Assembly (NCBI RefSeq): GCF_003989745.1
Contig: NZ_RZGS01000003.1
Coordinates: forward strand, 81,382-145,381
Source: Legionella septentrionalis
GTDB taxonomy: Bacteria > Pseudomonadota > Gammaproteobacteria > Legionellales > Legionellaceae
Length of the DNA stretch: 64,000 nucleotides
Direction: 5' to 3'
In this document: positions 41,501-50,929 of the stretch, in pieces
Layout: each line of letters opens with the position of its first letter
How positions within the stretch are numbered: position 1 is the stretch's first letter
The notes under the pieces: model-generated
Database searches by the model: none
Told to the model about the DNA's origin: nothing
Seen by the model: the letters and a program-made list of their open reading frames with translations, nothing else
Position numbers and translations under genes: made by a program

Positions 41501-42367
41501 GGTAAAAAAAGCAGTTCATGGGGCAAAGCCATTAACCCTAAAGATATTCCCAATTTAAATGTATTAATTGATGACTTGAGAGTCGGTGGCAGGAATTTAG
41601 GACAGGTTATGTTCAAAAGCACAACAAAGAATAATGTTTGGCAGCTTGAGGACTGCAAAATCAATTCCCCTGCATACAAATTAATCCTTAAAGGAAACTG
41701 GAAAAAAGACAAGTCACAAAATGTCACGTCCATGCAGGCTAACTTGCAGATTAGCAATTTAGCAAAAAGCTTGCGTCAATGGAATATTCCTCCGGTCGTT
41801 GAAGCCCACTCGGGCAATGTACAATTTACCGGGGGATGGCAAGGCTCATTGTTTGATTTTTCCCTGGCAAAGTTAACGGGTGATCTCTACATTATTTTAA
41901 AAAATGGCCGCATTACCAATTTAGGACCGGAAACGGAGGAAAAGCTCGGCTTAGGTAAATTATTGAGTATATTAAGCTTGCAAACCATTCCACGCCGGCT
42001 AAAACTTGATTTTAGTGATTTGACCCATGAGGGGTATAGTTTTGACGTATTCAAGGGCAGCTTTGTCTTAAAGCATGGGGTCATGCGTACGGCAGACAGC
42101 TACATTGATGGTCCGGTTGCGTATGCTGCTATGAAAGGAGATTTGGATCTTGATAGGCAATTGTATGATTTGGATTTACAAGTTTCCCCCCACATCACTG
42201 CCAGTTTGCCGGTGGTAGCAACCATTGCAGGTGGCCCGCTTGCTGGTATTGCGACGTGGGTGGCTAGCAAGATAATCAACCAGGGGATGCAGAAAATTAA
42301 CAGTTATACTTATAAAGTAACCGGAGCATGGTTAGACCCTGTCGTACAGCAAGTAAGTATTGAATAA
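38564..42367 (+). CDS. yhdP: YhdP-family AsmA-like inner-membrane/periplasmic protein
   Basis: A 1267-aa protein, nearly the same length as E. coli YhdP (1266). A short basic N-terminus and one membrane helix (WIVLAILVIALAILFSVF) precede a long beta-rich periplasmic part of the DUF3971/AsmA2 type, ending with GDLYIILKNGRITNLGPETEEKLGLGKLLSILSLQTIPRRL. These bridge-like proteins help move phospholipid to the outer membrane. The frame runs 47 codons further upstream inside rarA; the ATG at 38564 is chosen because it precedes the membrane helix directly. Confidence 0.88.
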   Translation: MSRLNKKLTHFLKKGWIVLAILVIALAILFSVFRALTPWATQYKSEIETHLSTLVGQPVKIQSVETSWYWFKPVLKLNEVSVSDAQDHVLKLNKLLVGINLFGSLWHRQIQPGILYIDDVHLSLRQVDTRWQIDGLSNDQELTFDLATYRPILNWLLAQQKIILRNISATLHLANGTTIPLDSLNLTVANHSGRYRFKGALKLAQAIPTRLALLADLYIDPFNLEKTRGEAYVALMDILPAQWQEFLPASSYVLQSGQGNIELWLDIAQSRISNLQALTQLDHIAWSQYGRAKSYFIPYLKANLAWNPTKAGWQLSGDQIRLKMAGIRWPENKILVEYDATQNAHLLYVKNLLLAPLLAADFDWPEVLSPVIALHPYGELYNTQLLLKDGQPNYLITRFFNLGWHGNEDIPAVNRLSGVMQWQPEEGHLELDAEDTIVKPYNLPPVSFKEINGAIDWKELSHGLRLSVDRLVITRPDLILSARGIWDNPLSPDGYLALSAEYSAEQAQKWLLYLPRRGLKPKLHAWLKENIKYIDKASGRLRLDGRVKDFPYDKQPGEFFINNHLTGMQLLFTDKWPLTTEVDAYLRFEKRTLAADVLQANLHGVAVDNVNLRIDELGSDHETLLIHGNTKAEGEQVMSYVLISPLRERLAKLKMLSITGILGVDLRLEIPLYPENDEVLAKGMLTFADNAAILHHALRDIEFNNITGNLMFDEHGVSNSALQAVLLGDPITMHIQSVRGLKPYTEVRMAGKTTIDLLKNKLNLPIFSLLHGNLEIESALTITDDPNDLDHVQIKTPLQGVAIDLPEPLGKTSADVAPLLIDVDFNPAKALRVCVNYDNRLSADLWFSKAKNSFVLDKGAIHLGRGKAAEAKEKGVAVTGALPSFKLAPWQDVLRKLPAEDGSLSMRGKIRLVQLNIGSLKLLDHEYRNLAINARKTAPQEWAIHLNQQDLIATLDYKPQENLLTGHFQHLYLDKSLFAGKKSSSWGKAINPKDIPNLNVLIDDLRVGGRNLGQVMFKSTTKNNVWQLEDCKINSPAYKLILKGNWKKDKSQNVTSMQANLQISNLAKSLRQWNIPPVVEAHSGNVQFTGGWQGSLFDFSLAKLTGDLYIILKNGRITNLGPETEEKLGLGKLLSILSLQTIPRRLKLDFSDLTHEGYSFDVFKGSFVLKHGVMRTADSYIDGPVAYAAMKGDLDLDRQLYDLDLQVSPHITASLPVVATIAGGPLAGIATWVASKIINQGMQKINSYTYKVTGAWLDPVVQQVSIE

Positions 42368-42401
42368 CAAATAATTCTTTGATGACGTTGAGGATAAAAG
42401 C

Positions 42402-42944
42402 ATGTGGGCTGCACTGATTCAGGAATACTGGCAGGTGAGTACGTTTAAAAGAAGTCCCGCTGATACTCCCTATTCACCTTTGTTGCTCGGCATCATGATG
42501 ATATTTTTTCTTCTTATTTTAATCGTGCAATGGCGGCTTATCATTGTTGAAAAAAAACTTACCTTATCCATGGCTTTCCTGGCAGGAACATCGCTCATAT
42601 TCTCCTATATCTTTTTTACTTCTATTTTATTAGCCTTGTTCCGCCTTGGCAGCCGCACTGTGCAGACGTTAACAAGTTTGTTCGCTGGCCACACCATCGT
42701 ACACTTGTTTGCTTTTCCGCTTTTGCTATTAGGTCCCATACTCGTGAACCAGGCACTGCCGCAGCCTCTGATTTTGCTTATGGGAATTGTTTATTTATTA
42801 TCTACGTTGTTATTAACTTTTTGGCAATTTAGCATTTCAGCCTATGTTTACAAACACGCGTTAATGGTGGATTATTTTCCGGCTGTATTAGCCAGCATTG
42901 GTTTACTTGCTGTGAATATTTTAGTGATGTCATTTTGGCGCTGA
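42402..42944 (+). CDS. Multi-pass membrane protein of unknown function
   Basis: A 180-aa hydrophobic protein with about five membrane helices after a short cytoplasmic start (MWAALIQEYWQVSTFKRSPADTPYSP). No family is recognised. It starts 35 bp after yhdP and precedes mpl on the same strand, so it may be in the same transcript. Confidence 0.6.
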   Translation: MWAALIQEYWQVSTFKRSPADTPYSPLLLGIMMIFFLLILIVQWRLIIVEKKLTLSMAFLAGTSLIFSYIFFTSILLALFRLGSRTVQTLTSLFAGHTIVHLFAFPLLLLGPILVNQALPQPLILLMGIVYLLSTLLLTFWQFSISAYVYKHALMVDYFPAVLASIGLLAVNILVMSFWR

Positions 42945-43032
42945 TCCGGTTAAATTTTTAGATTTGGACTAACACAACAGGGCATCCCGTGATTCTATAT
43001 CCTGTAAGGATGATTAATTAAAGGTTTTGCAT

Positions 43033-44400
43033 ATGCACATACACATTTTGGGGATAAGCGGCACTTTCATGAGCGCGTTGGCATTATTAGCACGCGCTGC
43101 CGGGTATACGGTAACCGGCAGCGATGCTAACTGTTATCCCCCCATCAGTGATTTGCTGGAGGCTCAGGGGATTCGCTGGACGGAAGGATATGATGATAGC
43201 ACACAAGCTTTAAAAGCCGATTGCGTAATCGTTGGCAATGCTATCAAGCGTGGCATGCCGGTGATGGAAGAAGTGTTAAATGCCAGAAAACCTTATATTT
43301 CAGGGCCGCAGTGGTTGGCTGAAAACATTCTGCCTCGTTATCAAGTGATGGCCATTGCAGGCACACACGGCAAGACGACTACGACTTCCATGCTGGCGCA
43401 TATTTTACACCATGCAGGCCTACAACCCGGATTTCTAATTGGCGGCGTGGCACAAAATTTTAATACCAGCGCCTGCTTAGGCAAAGGTAACTATTTCGTC
43501 ATTGAAGCAGACGAATACGACAGTGCTTTTTTCGATAAACGACCTAAGTTTATGCATTACCGTCCCAAGCTGGCTATCCTTAACAATTTGGAATTTGATC
43601 ACGCGGATATTTATGAAAACCTTGCCGCTATTCAACAACAATTCCATTATTTCTTAAAGACCATACCACGCAATGGAGTCATATTAACACCACGCGATGA
43701 TGCAGCTCTTAAGGAAGTACTGGCGCATGGTTATTATAGTCACATGGAAACACTCGCTTTGTCGGGCCAAGCCAATTGGCGCGCAGAGTTATTGGAAGAA
43801 AGCGGACAAGCTTTTTGCATTATCCATGAAGGGAAACGGCTTGCAGAAATACAATGGCCTTTAATTGGCCGCTTTAATGTGGAAAATGGTTTGGCCGCTT
43901 TTGCTGCCAGTATGCATGCAGGCGTAGATCCTCTTGCCGCGGCCGAAGCATTAGCTTTGTTTTCTCCCGTAAAAAGGCGCCTGGAAGTAAAATCCAGCCG
44001 CCATGGTATTACCGTTTATGATGACTTCGCACATCACCCGACGGCCATTGAAAAAACGGTACAAGCTTTAAAGCAGAGCGGGCGCCACCAGCGAATTTTA
44101 GCAGTAATGGAATTCGCATCCTACACCATGCGAACCGGCGTGCATGCGCAGGCAATGGGGAATGCTTTGCATGCAGTAGACGAAGCTTTCATTTTAAATC
44201 CACAGGAATTTTCTCTGGCAGACACGACTAAAAATTGGAACTGTGCATATCAAATATTACCCACCACAGATGCTATCATTGATACGGTGGCCCGAGCTGT
44301 ACGCACTGGCGATGCCGTGCTTATCATGAGTAATCGTGGGTTTGATAATATTCACCAGCAATTAGTCAGCCGCATCGATGCACGTTTCGCAGCCGCTTAA
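43033..44400 (+). CDS. mpl: UDP-N-acetylmuramate:L-Ala-gamma-D-Glu-meso-DAP ligase
   Basis: A 455-aa Mur-ligase-type enzyme that recycles murein tripeptide by joining it to UDP-MurNAc. N-terminal IHILGISGTFMSALALLARAAGYTVTGSD, ATP loop IAGTHGKTTTTSMLAHIL, VIEADEYDSAFFDKRPKF and NNLEFDHADIY are typical for Mpl, as is the DDFAHHPTAI motif. The ATG at 43033 has AAAGG 8 bases upstream; the TTG two codons earlier does not. Confidence 0.94.
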   Translation: MHIHILGISGTFMSALALLARAAGYTVTGSDANCYPPISDLLEAQGIRWTEGYDDSTQALKADCVIVGNAIKRGMPVMEEVLNARKPYISGPQWLAENILPRYQVMAIAGTHGKTTTTSMLAHILHHAGLQPGFLIGGVAQNFNTSACLGKGNYFVIEADEYDSAFFDKRPKFMHYRPKLAILNNLEFDHADIYENLAAIQQQFHYFLKTIPRNGVILTPRDDAALKEVLAHGYYSHMETLALSGQANWRAELLEESGQAFCIIHEGKRLAEIQWPLIGRFNVENGLAAFAASMHAGVDPLAAAEALALFSPVKRRLEVKSSRHGITVYDDFAHHPTAIEKTVQALKQSGRHQRILAVMEFASYTMRTGVHAQAMGNALHAVDEAFILNPQEFSLADTTKNWNCAYQILPTTDAIIDTVARAVRTGDAVLIMSNRGFDNIHQQLVSRIDARFAAA

Positions 44401-44414
44401 TTAATTAAACGAGT

Positions 44415-44444
44415 GCCGCCCGTTTAAGCAGGCAAATGGGCGGC
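44415..44444. terminator. Bidirectional terminator between mpl and the convergent TPR gene
   Basis: An 11-bp stem (GCCGCCCGTTT / AAATGGGCGGC, one G-T pair) with an 8-base loop lies just after mpl and overlaps the last codons of the convergent gene. The strong GC core supports termination, although U-tracts are weak. Confidence 0.55.
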
Positions 44445-46331
44445 TAAATTCTCCCCTGGGCAAGCTGCTTCTATGTCCGCGGCATTCTCTTCTGCAGCAG
44501 GGGGGAAAAATCCAAAATTTTTATTTATCCGGATTGCTGTAGTGAGATTTTCTTGCACACAATTTAATTGACTTAGCTGGTCTTTAAAAGCATGAACTTC
44601 AGGGCTTAAATTTTTACCAGGAATTAAGTCTTTTAAGAAAAGAACAAAAGCAGCTGCAGCCAAAGCAAGCATCGTCATCGCCCCGATGACGCCTAGGCCT
44701 ACTAAAACATAGCCGGTGATCACCGCTAAAATAAAAGTAAAGCAAGTAATAAGGGCAATTCCCGCCCCCATTATTCCCATAAAAGTACCCCCTATAATTC
44801 CCAAAACCGCAAATATGGCAAGCGTTTCCTGGATATTTATAGCATGGTAACGTTCTAAAATTTCAACTTCCTCGATCCGTCGTTTAAGATGAGTTAGTAA
44901 AAGCTCCTGTTCTGCTGGCATGAGTTTACATAAAAAATGGCTAACTTCCTCAGGCTGGGAGAATGAATTATTCGTAAGGTACAAGAGAATTTGTTGCAAG
45001 TTATGGTTGTAAAAAATCATTCTTTTTTCTGCATCCATTTTCTCAAAATAATTTTTTAAAAAAATGGCAAGAGCATGTGGTTTATTTTTAAATTCAGTAG
45101 GGAATTGGTTGTTATTGATGAGCGTTTTGACTGTATCGGGATGATGGGTAAGGATTTGCGATAATGCATTATCGCCTAAGGAGAATTGAATGATTAGGCG
45201 TGCCACAAAATCATCAATGAGTTTATTATCTTCCTCAGAATTTTCCGATGCGCATTGAAAGGCCTTGGCATGAATAGTTTCTCCATTATTTTTAGCATTT
45301 TCCCGTAAAGAATTTACAAGTGCTGTTCCGGCATCCTTTAAACCTGTTTTATAACTTTGATACCAATATTGACAGGCTTTATCAAAATCACATTGCTCCA
45401 GTTTCTCATGGCTTATATTTAAGTCGATATCGCTAAGTTGCAAATTGCCCAACTCGAATAGTTCAGCTGGGGTTATTTCCTTAAACTGTCTGGTTTCATA
45501 AAGCTCAGTAGCTTTGGTTTTGTCATTTAAGAGCAAATATAACTGGAAGCGCTTGTATTGGAAATCCAGCTTAAATTCTTTTTCCATAAACTCAAGAAAG
45601 GATAAAAATTCACGCTGAGATTCCTCGCCTGTTTCCTGCAAGTCCTGATAATATTGCTCAGTATATTGAAAAATCTCGGATTCCGAATAACTGAGGTTAA
45701 ATGCAGGCGGTGAAAATAAACTTTCATTAAAAAAATATTGTTCATGGCGGTGCGCTCTGGAGCGGGTGAGGTAAATGGAGAAAGCAGTCATGTCTTGCTG
45801 GCTTAGCAAAAATAAACTATCCAATTTGGATGTATCGCGCACGGAGCTTATGTCTTGCAGATATTTCTCTTTATATTCAGTAAACTGAGCGCCGCTTAGA
45901 TATCCGATAGCTTGTTTCCGCAAAGCATGTTTTTTTACCAGGTTATTTTCCTTGTTTGCTTCACAAAAAAGTACATGAACCAGGCGTGATCTGGATTTAT
46001 CCAAGCCCAATTCCAGGCTTTTTTGCAAATGGGAAATAGCCAGCATATTATTTTGTTGTTTTAAGTAAAATTCTCCAAGTTGATGGTGTGCATAGCGGGA
46101 ATTTAATGAAGCTGCTTGTTGGTATTGTTCTATGGCTGCATTTTTTTGTCCATTCACTTCAAGGATGCGGGCCTGCAAAGCAAGTGCTGCTGCATGGGCA
46201 GGTTTATGTTTAAGAATTTGTTCAATAAAAGGGGTGAGTTCTTGCCAATCTGCAGCTTGCAAAGTATTTAAAAAATCCAGAGTTTCCTCACACTCATTTT
46301 CAAGAAATTTGTAAAAATTTTCGTGCTTCAT
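44424..46331 (-). CDS. TPR-containing membrane-anchored orphan protein
   Basis: A 635-aa protein. Residues about 25-120 form TPR-like repeats (HAAALALQARILEVNGQKNAA, AHHQLGEFYLKQQNNMLAI, HLQKSLELGLDK). A long helical middle follows, then a hydrophobic block near residues 500-570 with two or three membrane helices. The ATG at 46331 is preferred over an upstream TTG because no ribosome-binding site precedes the TTG. The family is not recognised. The TPR plus late hydrophobic hairpin layout resembles membrane-targeted effectors, which is inference. Confidence 0.55.
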   Translation of the reverse strand: MKHENFYKFLENECEETLDFLNTLQAADWQELTPFIEQILKHKPAHAAALALQARILEVNGQKNAAIEQYQQAASLNSRYAHHQLGEFYLKQQNNMLAISHLQKSLELGLDKSRSRLVHVLFCEANKENNLVKKHALRKQAIGYLSGAQFTEYKEKYLQDISSVRDTSKLDSLFLLSQQDMTAFSIYLTRSRAHRHEQYFFNESLFSPPAFNLSYSESEIFQYTEQYYQDLQETGEESQREFLSFLEFMEKEFKLDFQYKRFQLYLLLNDKTKATELYETRQFKEITPAELFELGNLQLSDIDLNISHEKLEQCDFDKACQYWYQSYKTGLKDAGTALVNSLRENAKNNGETIHAKAFQCASENSEEDNKLIDDFVARLIIQFSLGDNALSQILTHHPDTVKTLINNNQFPTEFKNKPHALAIFLKNYFEKMDAEKRMIFYNHNLQQILLYLTNNSFSQPEEVSHFLCKLMPAEQELLLTHLKRRIEEVEILERYHAINIQETLAIFAVLGIIGGTFMGIMGAGIALITCFTFILAVITGYVLVGLGVIGAMTMLALAAAAFVLFLKDLIPGKNLSPEVHAFKDQLSQLNCVQENLTTAIRINKNFGFFPPAAEENAADIEAACPGENLAAHLPA

Positions 46332-46476
46332 AGGAAAGCTCAATTGAAAAGATTGATTGTATAAATAATGTCGTACATTTTCAATATAAAATCTATTTGG
46401 TTTGTATTTGCTCTTGATGGTTTGCGAAAGATACTGGATCTGGTAAGAAAGAAAATATAAAATCCGCCTTGATTCA

Positions 46477-47112
46477 ATGCATTTTTCTTATATGGATATC
46501 CTGCATAAAAAAGCGGCTGCTCTTAGTCAAAGCGAATGGGAACACATTCGGTTGTTAAACCAAAAAATCACCCCGCGATCTTTGTTTGATCAAGATTTAT
46601 TTAATGGCGGTTGCCTTAAATCTACTTGCGATAATGCAATAAATAAAGCCATTGAAACCGGTACAACTGAGGTATTACTAGGTTGGCAACATGGGATGCT
46701 CATCAGTTATATGATTTTTTACTGTAAGGATAATCCCTTGTCCTTACAATCTCGGTTAGCCGCTTACGAGCATTTAGGGCAAGTAGGATATTCCGATATG
46801 TTGGTGGTTGAGCCGCATTTCCAACGGCTCGGGTTTGCCACATCCATGCGCCGCCGGATGAAACACATTGCAAGAGAAGCGAAAGTCGACGTGTTTATGA
46901 CATTTGTGCGCAGTCTCCCTATCCCCAATATTCCTTCTTTATTATCATTGCGAAAGGCAGGAGCTGTGTGCGGGAAGAATTTGTTAGTACTCGAACGTTG
47001 CCTTAAAGGAATGCAAGAGCCTGGCAGCGATGTTTTTCTTGAAATGGTTTACCCAACGGATGAACGAAAATTAACCGTTGACCAGACCGGCAAGATCATG
47101 TGGCAAGCTTAA
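46477..47112 (+). CDS. GNAT-family acetyltransferase-like protein
   Basis: A 211-aa protein with a GNAT core: VGYSDMLVVEPHFQRLGFATSMRRR (beta4 and the acetyl-CoA loop, Q-x-x-G-x-A) and later IPNIPSLLSLRKAGAVCGK, the N-x-x-S-x-x-L-x-x-K-x-G end of the fold. The acceptor is unknown. It stands alone, divergent from the TPR gene and convergent with the JmjC-like gene. Confidence 0.65.
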   Translation: MHFSYMDILHKKAAALSQSEWEHIRLLNQKITPRSLFDQDLFNGGCLKSTCDNAINKAIETGTTEVLLGWQHGMLISYMIFYCKDNPLSLQSRLAAYEHLGQVGYSDMLVVEPHFQRLGFATSMRRRMKHIAREAKVDVFMTFVRSLPIPNIPSLLSLRKAGAVCGKNLLVLERCLKGMQEPGSDVFLEMVYPTDERKLTVDQTGKIMWQA

Positions 47113-47116
47113 TCCT

Positions 47117-48067
47117 TCAATATAACCGCCGTGGTTTTATCGTATAGGAAAGAAGGCTTAAGATGCTGACGATTGGCAGCAGGATTACATACAACATTTT
47201 TTCCAATATTTTATAAAACACCCTTGTTTTCCCGGCTGCATGGGCGTATTTTTGCGTAAATTTTTTAAATGGATGCCACTCGCAAAGACGAAAACCTGTT
47301 TCGCCTTTATAGCCCCAAAAAAAATGTCCGGTAAAAAAGCCATAATATTGGAAGAGTTTTTTCGGATAAAAAACATAACTGGCTGCTGCCGATGCATCCA
47401 AATAACGTGTAAAATGCCAGCAATTTCTGGGCATAAATAGCATGTCCCCTTTTTCCAGAGTCACTTCATAGCCTGTTGCTTGGCGCAATTTTGGAAATTG
47501 CTCATACAATACAGGCAAGGGTTGGCTAAAATCGAGCAACGAATCGCCAATAAACGGGGTTTTATAAATATAATCATTTTGGTCTTGCGTAAATAGTAAA
47601 AATTGTTTTTTACCGCTTAGGCACAAATGTAAGATGCAGCAGTGTTCCCGATCAAAATGAATTCCGGTGTGCGAACCCTTTCCGCCGAAAAAATAAGCTA
47701 CTTTCAGAAGGGGTTCAAAATACCTTGGTCTTAAGGGAAGGCATTGCCACAGAGGGACATATTTTTCAATCTCTGCCGATTGAGCACGACTCATTATTTT
47801 TCCAAAAATACGGTAAGGTTTATTTTGTTTGATCTCGGCGATGACGTTTTTAAAATCTCCTATTTGATGTGCTATGCAATCGTGAGCTGCAAATGTACTG
47901 TATGTGGTTCTGCCACTTATATTCTTGTAAAAATAATCCAAATTAAACGCATCAGGAAAATCTTTTATTTTGATTAAAACGGGTGCTTTGCACCGATATA
48001 AAAACTTTTTTATTGCTGTTTCTTCACCATAACGGTATTCGATGGTTTGTATGTCTTTAATTTTCAT
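47117..48067 (-). CDS. JmjC/cupin-like Fe(II)/2-oxoglutarate oxygenase with C-terminal membrane helix
   Basis: A 316-aa protein with a cupin_8/JmjC domain: the metal triad reads His137-x-Asp139 (HTGIHFDREHCC) and His218 (NCWHFTRY), and GKKQFLLFTQDQNDYIY fits the substrate strand. Members hydroxylate proteins (ribosomal, histone or ankyrin targets). A hydrophobic helix near the C-terminus (MLYVILLPIVSILSLLSYT) suggests membrane anchoring, which is unusual for the family. Substrate unknown. Confidence 0.7.
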   Translation of the reverse strand: MKIKDIQTIEYRYGEETAIKKFLYRCKAPVLIKIKDFPDAFNLDYFYKNISGRTTYSTFAAHDCIAHQIGDFKNVIAEIKQNKPYRIFGKIMSRAQSAEIEKYVPLWQCLPLRPRYFEPLLKVAYFFGGKGSHTGIHFDREHCCILHLCLSGKKQFLLFTQDQNDYIYKTPFIGDSLLDFSQPLPVLYEQFPKLRQATGYEVTLEKGDMLFMPRNCWHFTRYLDASAAASYVFYPKKLFQYYGFFTGHFFWGYKGETGFRLCEWHPFKKFTQKYAHAAGKTRVFYKILEKMLYVILLPIVSILSLLSYTIKPRRLY

Positions 48068-48159
48068 GATGCTGTGCTTAGACCTTGGAATTAATACCCA
48101 TCCTCAAGACGAGGAATAACCGCGAACGTAGACGTTTTGCAAGCTTCTTATGGTACTCC

Positions 48160-48188
48160 CCTGGCCCTCACGGTTTGGTTGGGCCAGG
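48160..48188 (-). terminator. Terminator-like hairpin after clpB
   Basis: A perfect 8-bp GC-rich stem CCTGGCCC / GGGCCAGG with a 13-base loop lies between the clpB stop and the JmjC-like gene, downstream of clpB in the sense of transcription. No U-tract follows. Confidence 0.45.
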
Positions 48189-48239
48189 TATTTGCAGCAT
48201 GGGCATTGCAGATAAGCTTTAGAAGCCAGCCAGTGCTAT

Positions 48240-50819
48240 TTATTTTTTAGCAAACTGCAATTGCCCTTCTTTAAAAGCAACTAGAATCGTATCATCAGGC
48301 ACAAATTGCCCAGTTAGAAGAGCTTGCGCCAAAGGATTTTCCAATTTTTGCTGGATGATGCGTTTTAAAGGCCTGGCCCCATAGACGGGGTCAAAGCCTG
48401 CTTCTGCCAGGTAGTTCAAAGCAGCCGGTTCTACAGTCAATGCAATTTCCTGTTGTTGCAAACGCTGTTTTAGCTGATTGATTTGAATGGTGGCAATATT
48501 TGCAATTTGTTCTTTGCTCAAAGAATGAAAGACGACGGTGTCATCGATGCGATTGATGAATTCGGGACGGAAATGTTGCGCCACCAGTTGCATGACGGCT
48601 TCTTTCAGCTGCTCGTAATTAAGCTTGCTACCCATATCTTGAATGAGGTGGGAACCTAAATTTGACGTCATGACAATCACTGTGTTGCGGAAATCCACCG
48701 TACGGCCTTGCCCGTCCGTTAACCGGCCATCATCCAATACCTGCAAAAGAATATTAAATACATCGCTGTGCGCTTTTTCAATTTCATCGAGCAGGATAAC
48801 GGAGTAGGGGCGGCGGCGCACAGCTTCAGTCAAATAGCCACCTTCCTCGTAACCTACATAACCTGGGGGGGCGCCAATTAGCCTGGCTACCGAGTGTTTT
48901 TCCATAAATTCGGACATATCGATGCGAATCATGGCTTCTACTGTATCGAATAGAAAAGCGGCTAAAGCTTTGCAAAGCTCAGTTTTGCCGACCCCGGTCG
49001 GGCCTAAAAATAAAAATGAACCGATAGGCCGGTTAGGGTCGGAAAGGCCTGCACGTGCGCGGCGGATGGCATTGGCTACCGCGTCTACCGCTTCGTTTTG
49101 ACCAATGACGCGTTTGTGCAAAGCTTCTTCCATATGCAGTAATTTTTCACGTTCGCCTTCAAGCATTTTCGCTACAGGAATCCCTGTCCATTTGGAAACA
49201 ACTTCTGCTATTTCTTCTTCCGTGACTTTATTGCGCACCAGTTTAGGAGTTTCTTGCGCTTCTTGTTGCGAAACATGTGCCAATTGTTTTTCAAGTTCAG
49301 GGATACGGCCATATTGCAATTCCGACATGCGGGCCAAATCGCCGGCACGTTTGGCGGTTTCAAGTTCAATTCTTGCTTGTTCTAATGCTTCTTTAATGTG
49401 GGTCGCACCTTGCAAGGTAGCTTTTTCAGCCTTCCATATTTCCGCCAGATCCGAATATTGTTTTTCCAATTCATCAATATGCTGTTCCAGATCTTCCAAA
49501 CGTTTTTTCGAAGCTTCATCGTTTTCCTTCTTTAAAGCTTCCCGCTCTATTTTTAATTGGATGAGCCGGCGGTCGAGCTTATCGAGGCTTTCCGGTTTGG
49601 AATCAATTTCCATACGGATTTGGCTACCTGCTTCATCGATCAAATCAATGGCTTTATCGGGCAATTGCCGATCAGTGATGTAGCGGTGCGACAGGGTGGC
49701 AGCAGCCACGATGGCCGGATCGGTAATATCCACGCCGTGATGAACCTCGTAACGTTCCTTAAGACCGCGCAGGATGGCAATCGTGTCTTCAACCGTAGGC
49801 TCATCCACCAGTATTTTTTGAAAGCGACGCTCTAAAGCTGCATCTTTCTCGATGTATTGCCGGTATTCATCCAGGGTGGTGGCGCCGATGCAGTGTAATT
49901 CCCCGCGAGCTAGCGCTGGTTTTAACATATTGCCAGCATCCATGGCTCCTTCAGCCTTGCCCGCACCCACCATGGTATGCAATTCATCAATAAATAAAAT
50001 GATTTGTCCTTCCTGTTTGGCAAGATCGTTCAACACGCCTTTTAGTCGTTCCTCAAATTCACCGCGGAATTTGGCGCCGGCGATTAAAGCACCCATATCC
50101 AGAGACAGCAAGCGTTTATTTTTTAAGCCCTCGGGTACTTCCCCATTGACGATACGTTGTGCCAAGCCTTCAACGATGGCGGTTTTACCTACACCCGGTT
50201 CGCCAATGAGTACCGGGTTATTTTTAGTGCGGCGTTGCAATACCTGAATGGTGCGGCGAATTTCATCGTCACGGCCAATAACGGGATCAAGTTTTCCCTG
50301 TTCAGCACGTTCGGTTAAATCAAGGGTATATTTTTCCAAAGCTTGTCGTTGTTCTTCTGCGTTCGGATCATTAACGTTTTCACCACCGCGGATTTCATCA
50401 ATGGTTTTTTCAATGGCTTTCAAGTCAGCTCCAGCTTGCGAGAGCAAGCGTGCCAAGGCACCGTTTTCCTGCATGGCAGCCAAAATAAACAATTCACTGG
50501 AAATATAATTGTCTTTACGTTGTTGTGATAATTTATCCGTTAGATTGAGCAGGCGCCCTAAAGCATTGGAGATATGGATTTCTCCGCCAGTGCCAGAAAC
50601 TTTTGGCAAGCGATCGAGTGCTTGATCCAGTAAGGTTCGCAATTGGGGTATGTTGACGCCAGCCTTGGACAGCAGTGGTCTGCACGTCCCGCCTTGCTGG
50701 TCTAACAGGGCTTTCATTAAATGTTCCGGTTCAATAAAACCATTGTCGCGGCCTAAAGCCAGAGATTGTGCTTCAGCCAAAGCCATTTGAAATTTGGATG
50801 TCAATTTATCCATGCGCAT
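48240..50819 (-). CDS. clpB: ATP-dependent disaggregase ClpB
   Basis: An 859-aa Hsp100 that works with DnaK to dissolve aggregates. An N-domain ([23 protein letters not shown]) is followed by AAA-1 ([13 protein letters not shown]), the coiled-coil middle domain (about residues 405-525) and AAA-2 ([13 protein letters not shown]) with the pore loop [14 protein letters not shown] lies upstream of the start. I saw no convincing sigma-32 promoter in the 110-bp gap to sppA. Confidence 0.97.
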   Translation of the reverse strand: MRMDKLTSKFQMALAEAQSLALGRDNGFIEPEHLMKALLDQQGGTCRPLLSKAGVNIPQLRTLLDQALDRLPKVSGTGGEIHISNALGRLLNLTDKLSQQRKDNYISSELFILAAMQENGALARLLSQAGADLKAIEKTIDEIRGGENVNDPNAEEQRQALEKYTLDLTERAEQGKLDPVIGRDDEIRRTIQVLQRRTKNNPVLIGEPGVGKTAIVEGLAQRIVNGEVPEGLKNKRLLSLDMGALIAGAKFRGEFEERLKGVLNDLAKQEGQIILFIDELHTMVGAGKAEGAMDAGNMLKPALARGELHCIGATTLDEYRQYIEKDAALERRFQKILVDEPTVEDTIAILRGLKERYEVHHGVDITDPAIVAAATLSHRYITDRQLPDKAIDLIDEAGSQIRMEIDSKPESLDKLDRRLIQLKIEREALKKENDEASKKRLEDLEQHIDELEKQYSDLAEIWKAEKATLQGATHIKEALEQARIELETAKRAGDLARMSELQYGRIPELEKQLAHVSQQEAQETPKLVRNKVTEEEIAEVVSKWTGIPVAKMLEGEREKLLHMEEALHKRVIGQNEAVDAVANAIRRARAGLSDPNRPIGSFLFLGPTGVGKTELCKALAAFLFDTVEAMIRIDMSEFMEKHSVARLIGAPPGYVGYEEGGYLTEAVRRRPYSVILLDEIEKAHSDVFNILLQVLDDGRLTDGQGRTVDFRNTVIVMTSNLGSHLIQDMGSKLNYEQLKEAVMQLVAQHFRPEFINRIDDTVVFHSLSKEQIANIATIQINQLKQRLQQQEIALTVEPAALNYLAEAGFDPVYGARPLKRIIQQKLENPLAQALLTGQFVPDDTILVAFKEGQLQFAKK

Positions 50820-50929
50820 GAGAGACCCCTAACGATTTATTTTTATACGGCGATGCAAGTCCAATTATTTAAATTTAGCTGCATCTACCGTAAAATGTGG
50901 GATTATTTTTGCAAAATCAAGTAGCTGGT

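Noticed and set aside
49105..49683. 192-aa Ser/Cys-rich forward frame
   Set aside because: Antisense shadow of clpB; composition reflects the reverse of the coiled-coil middle domain.
50820..50929. Heat-shock (sigma-32) promoter for clpB
   Set aside because: A CTTG is present, but no CCCCAT-type element lies at proper spacing.
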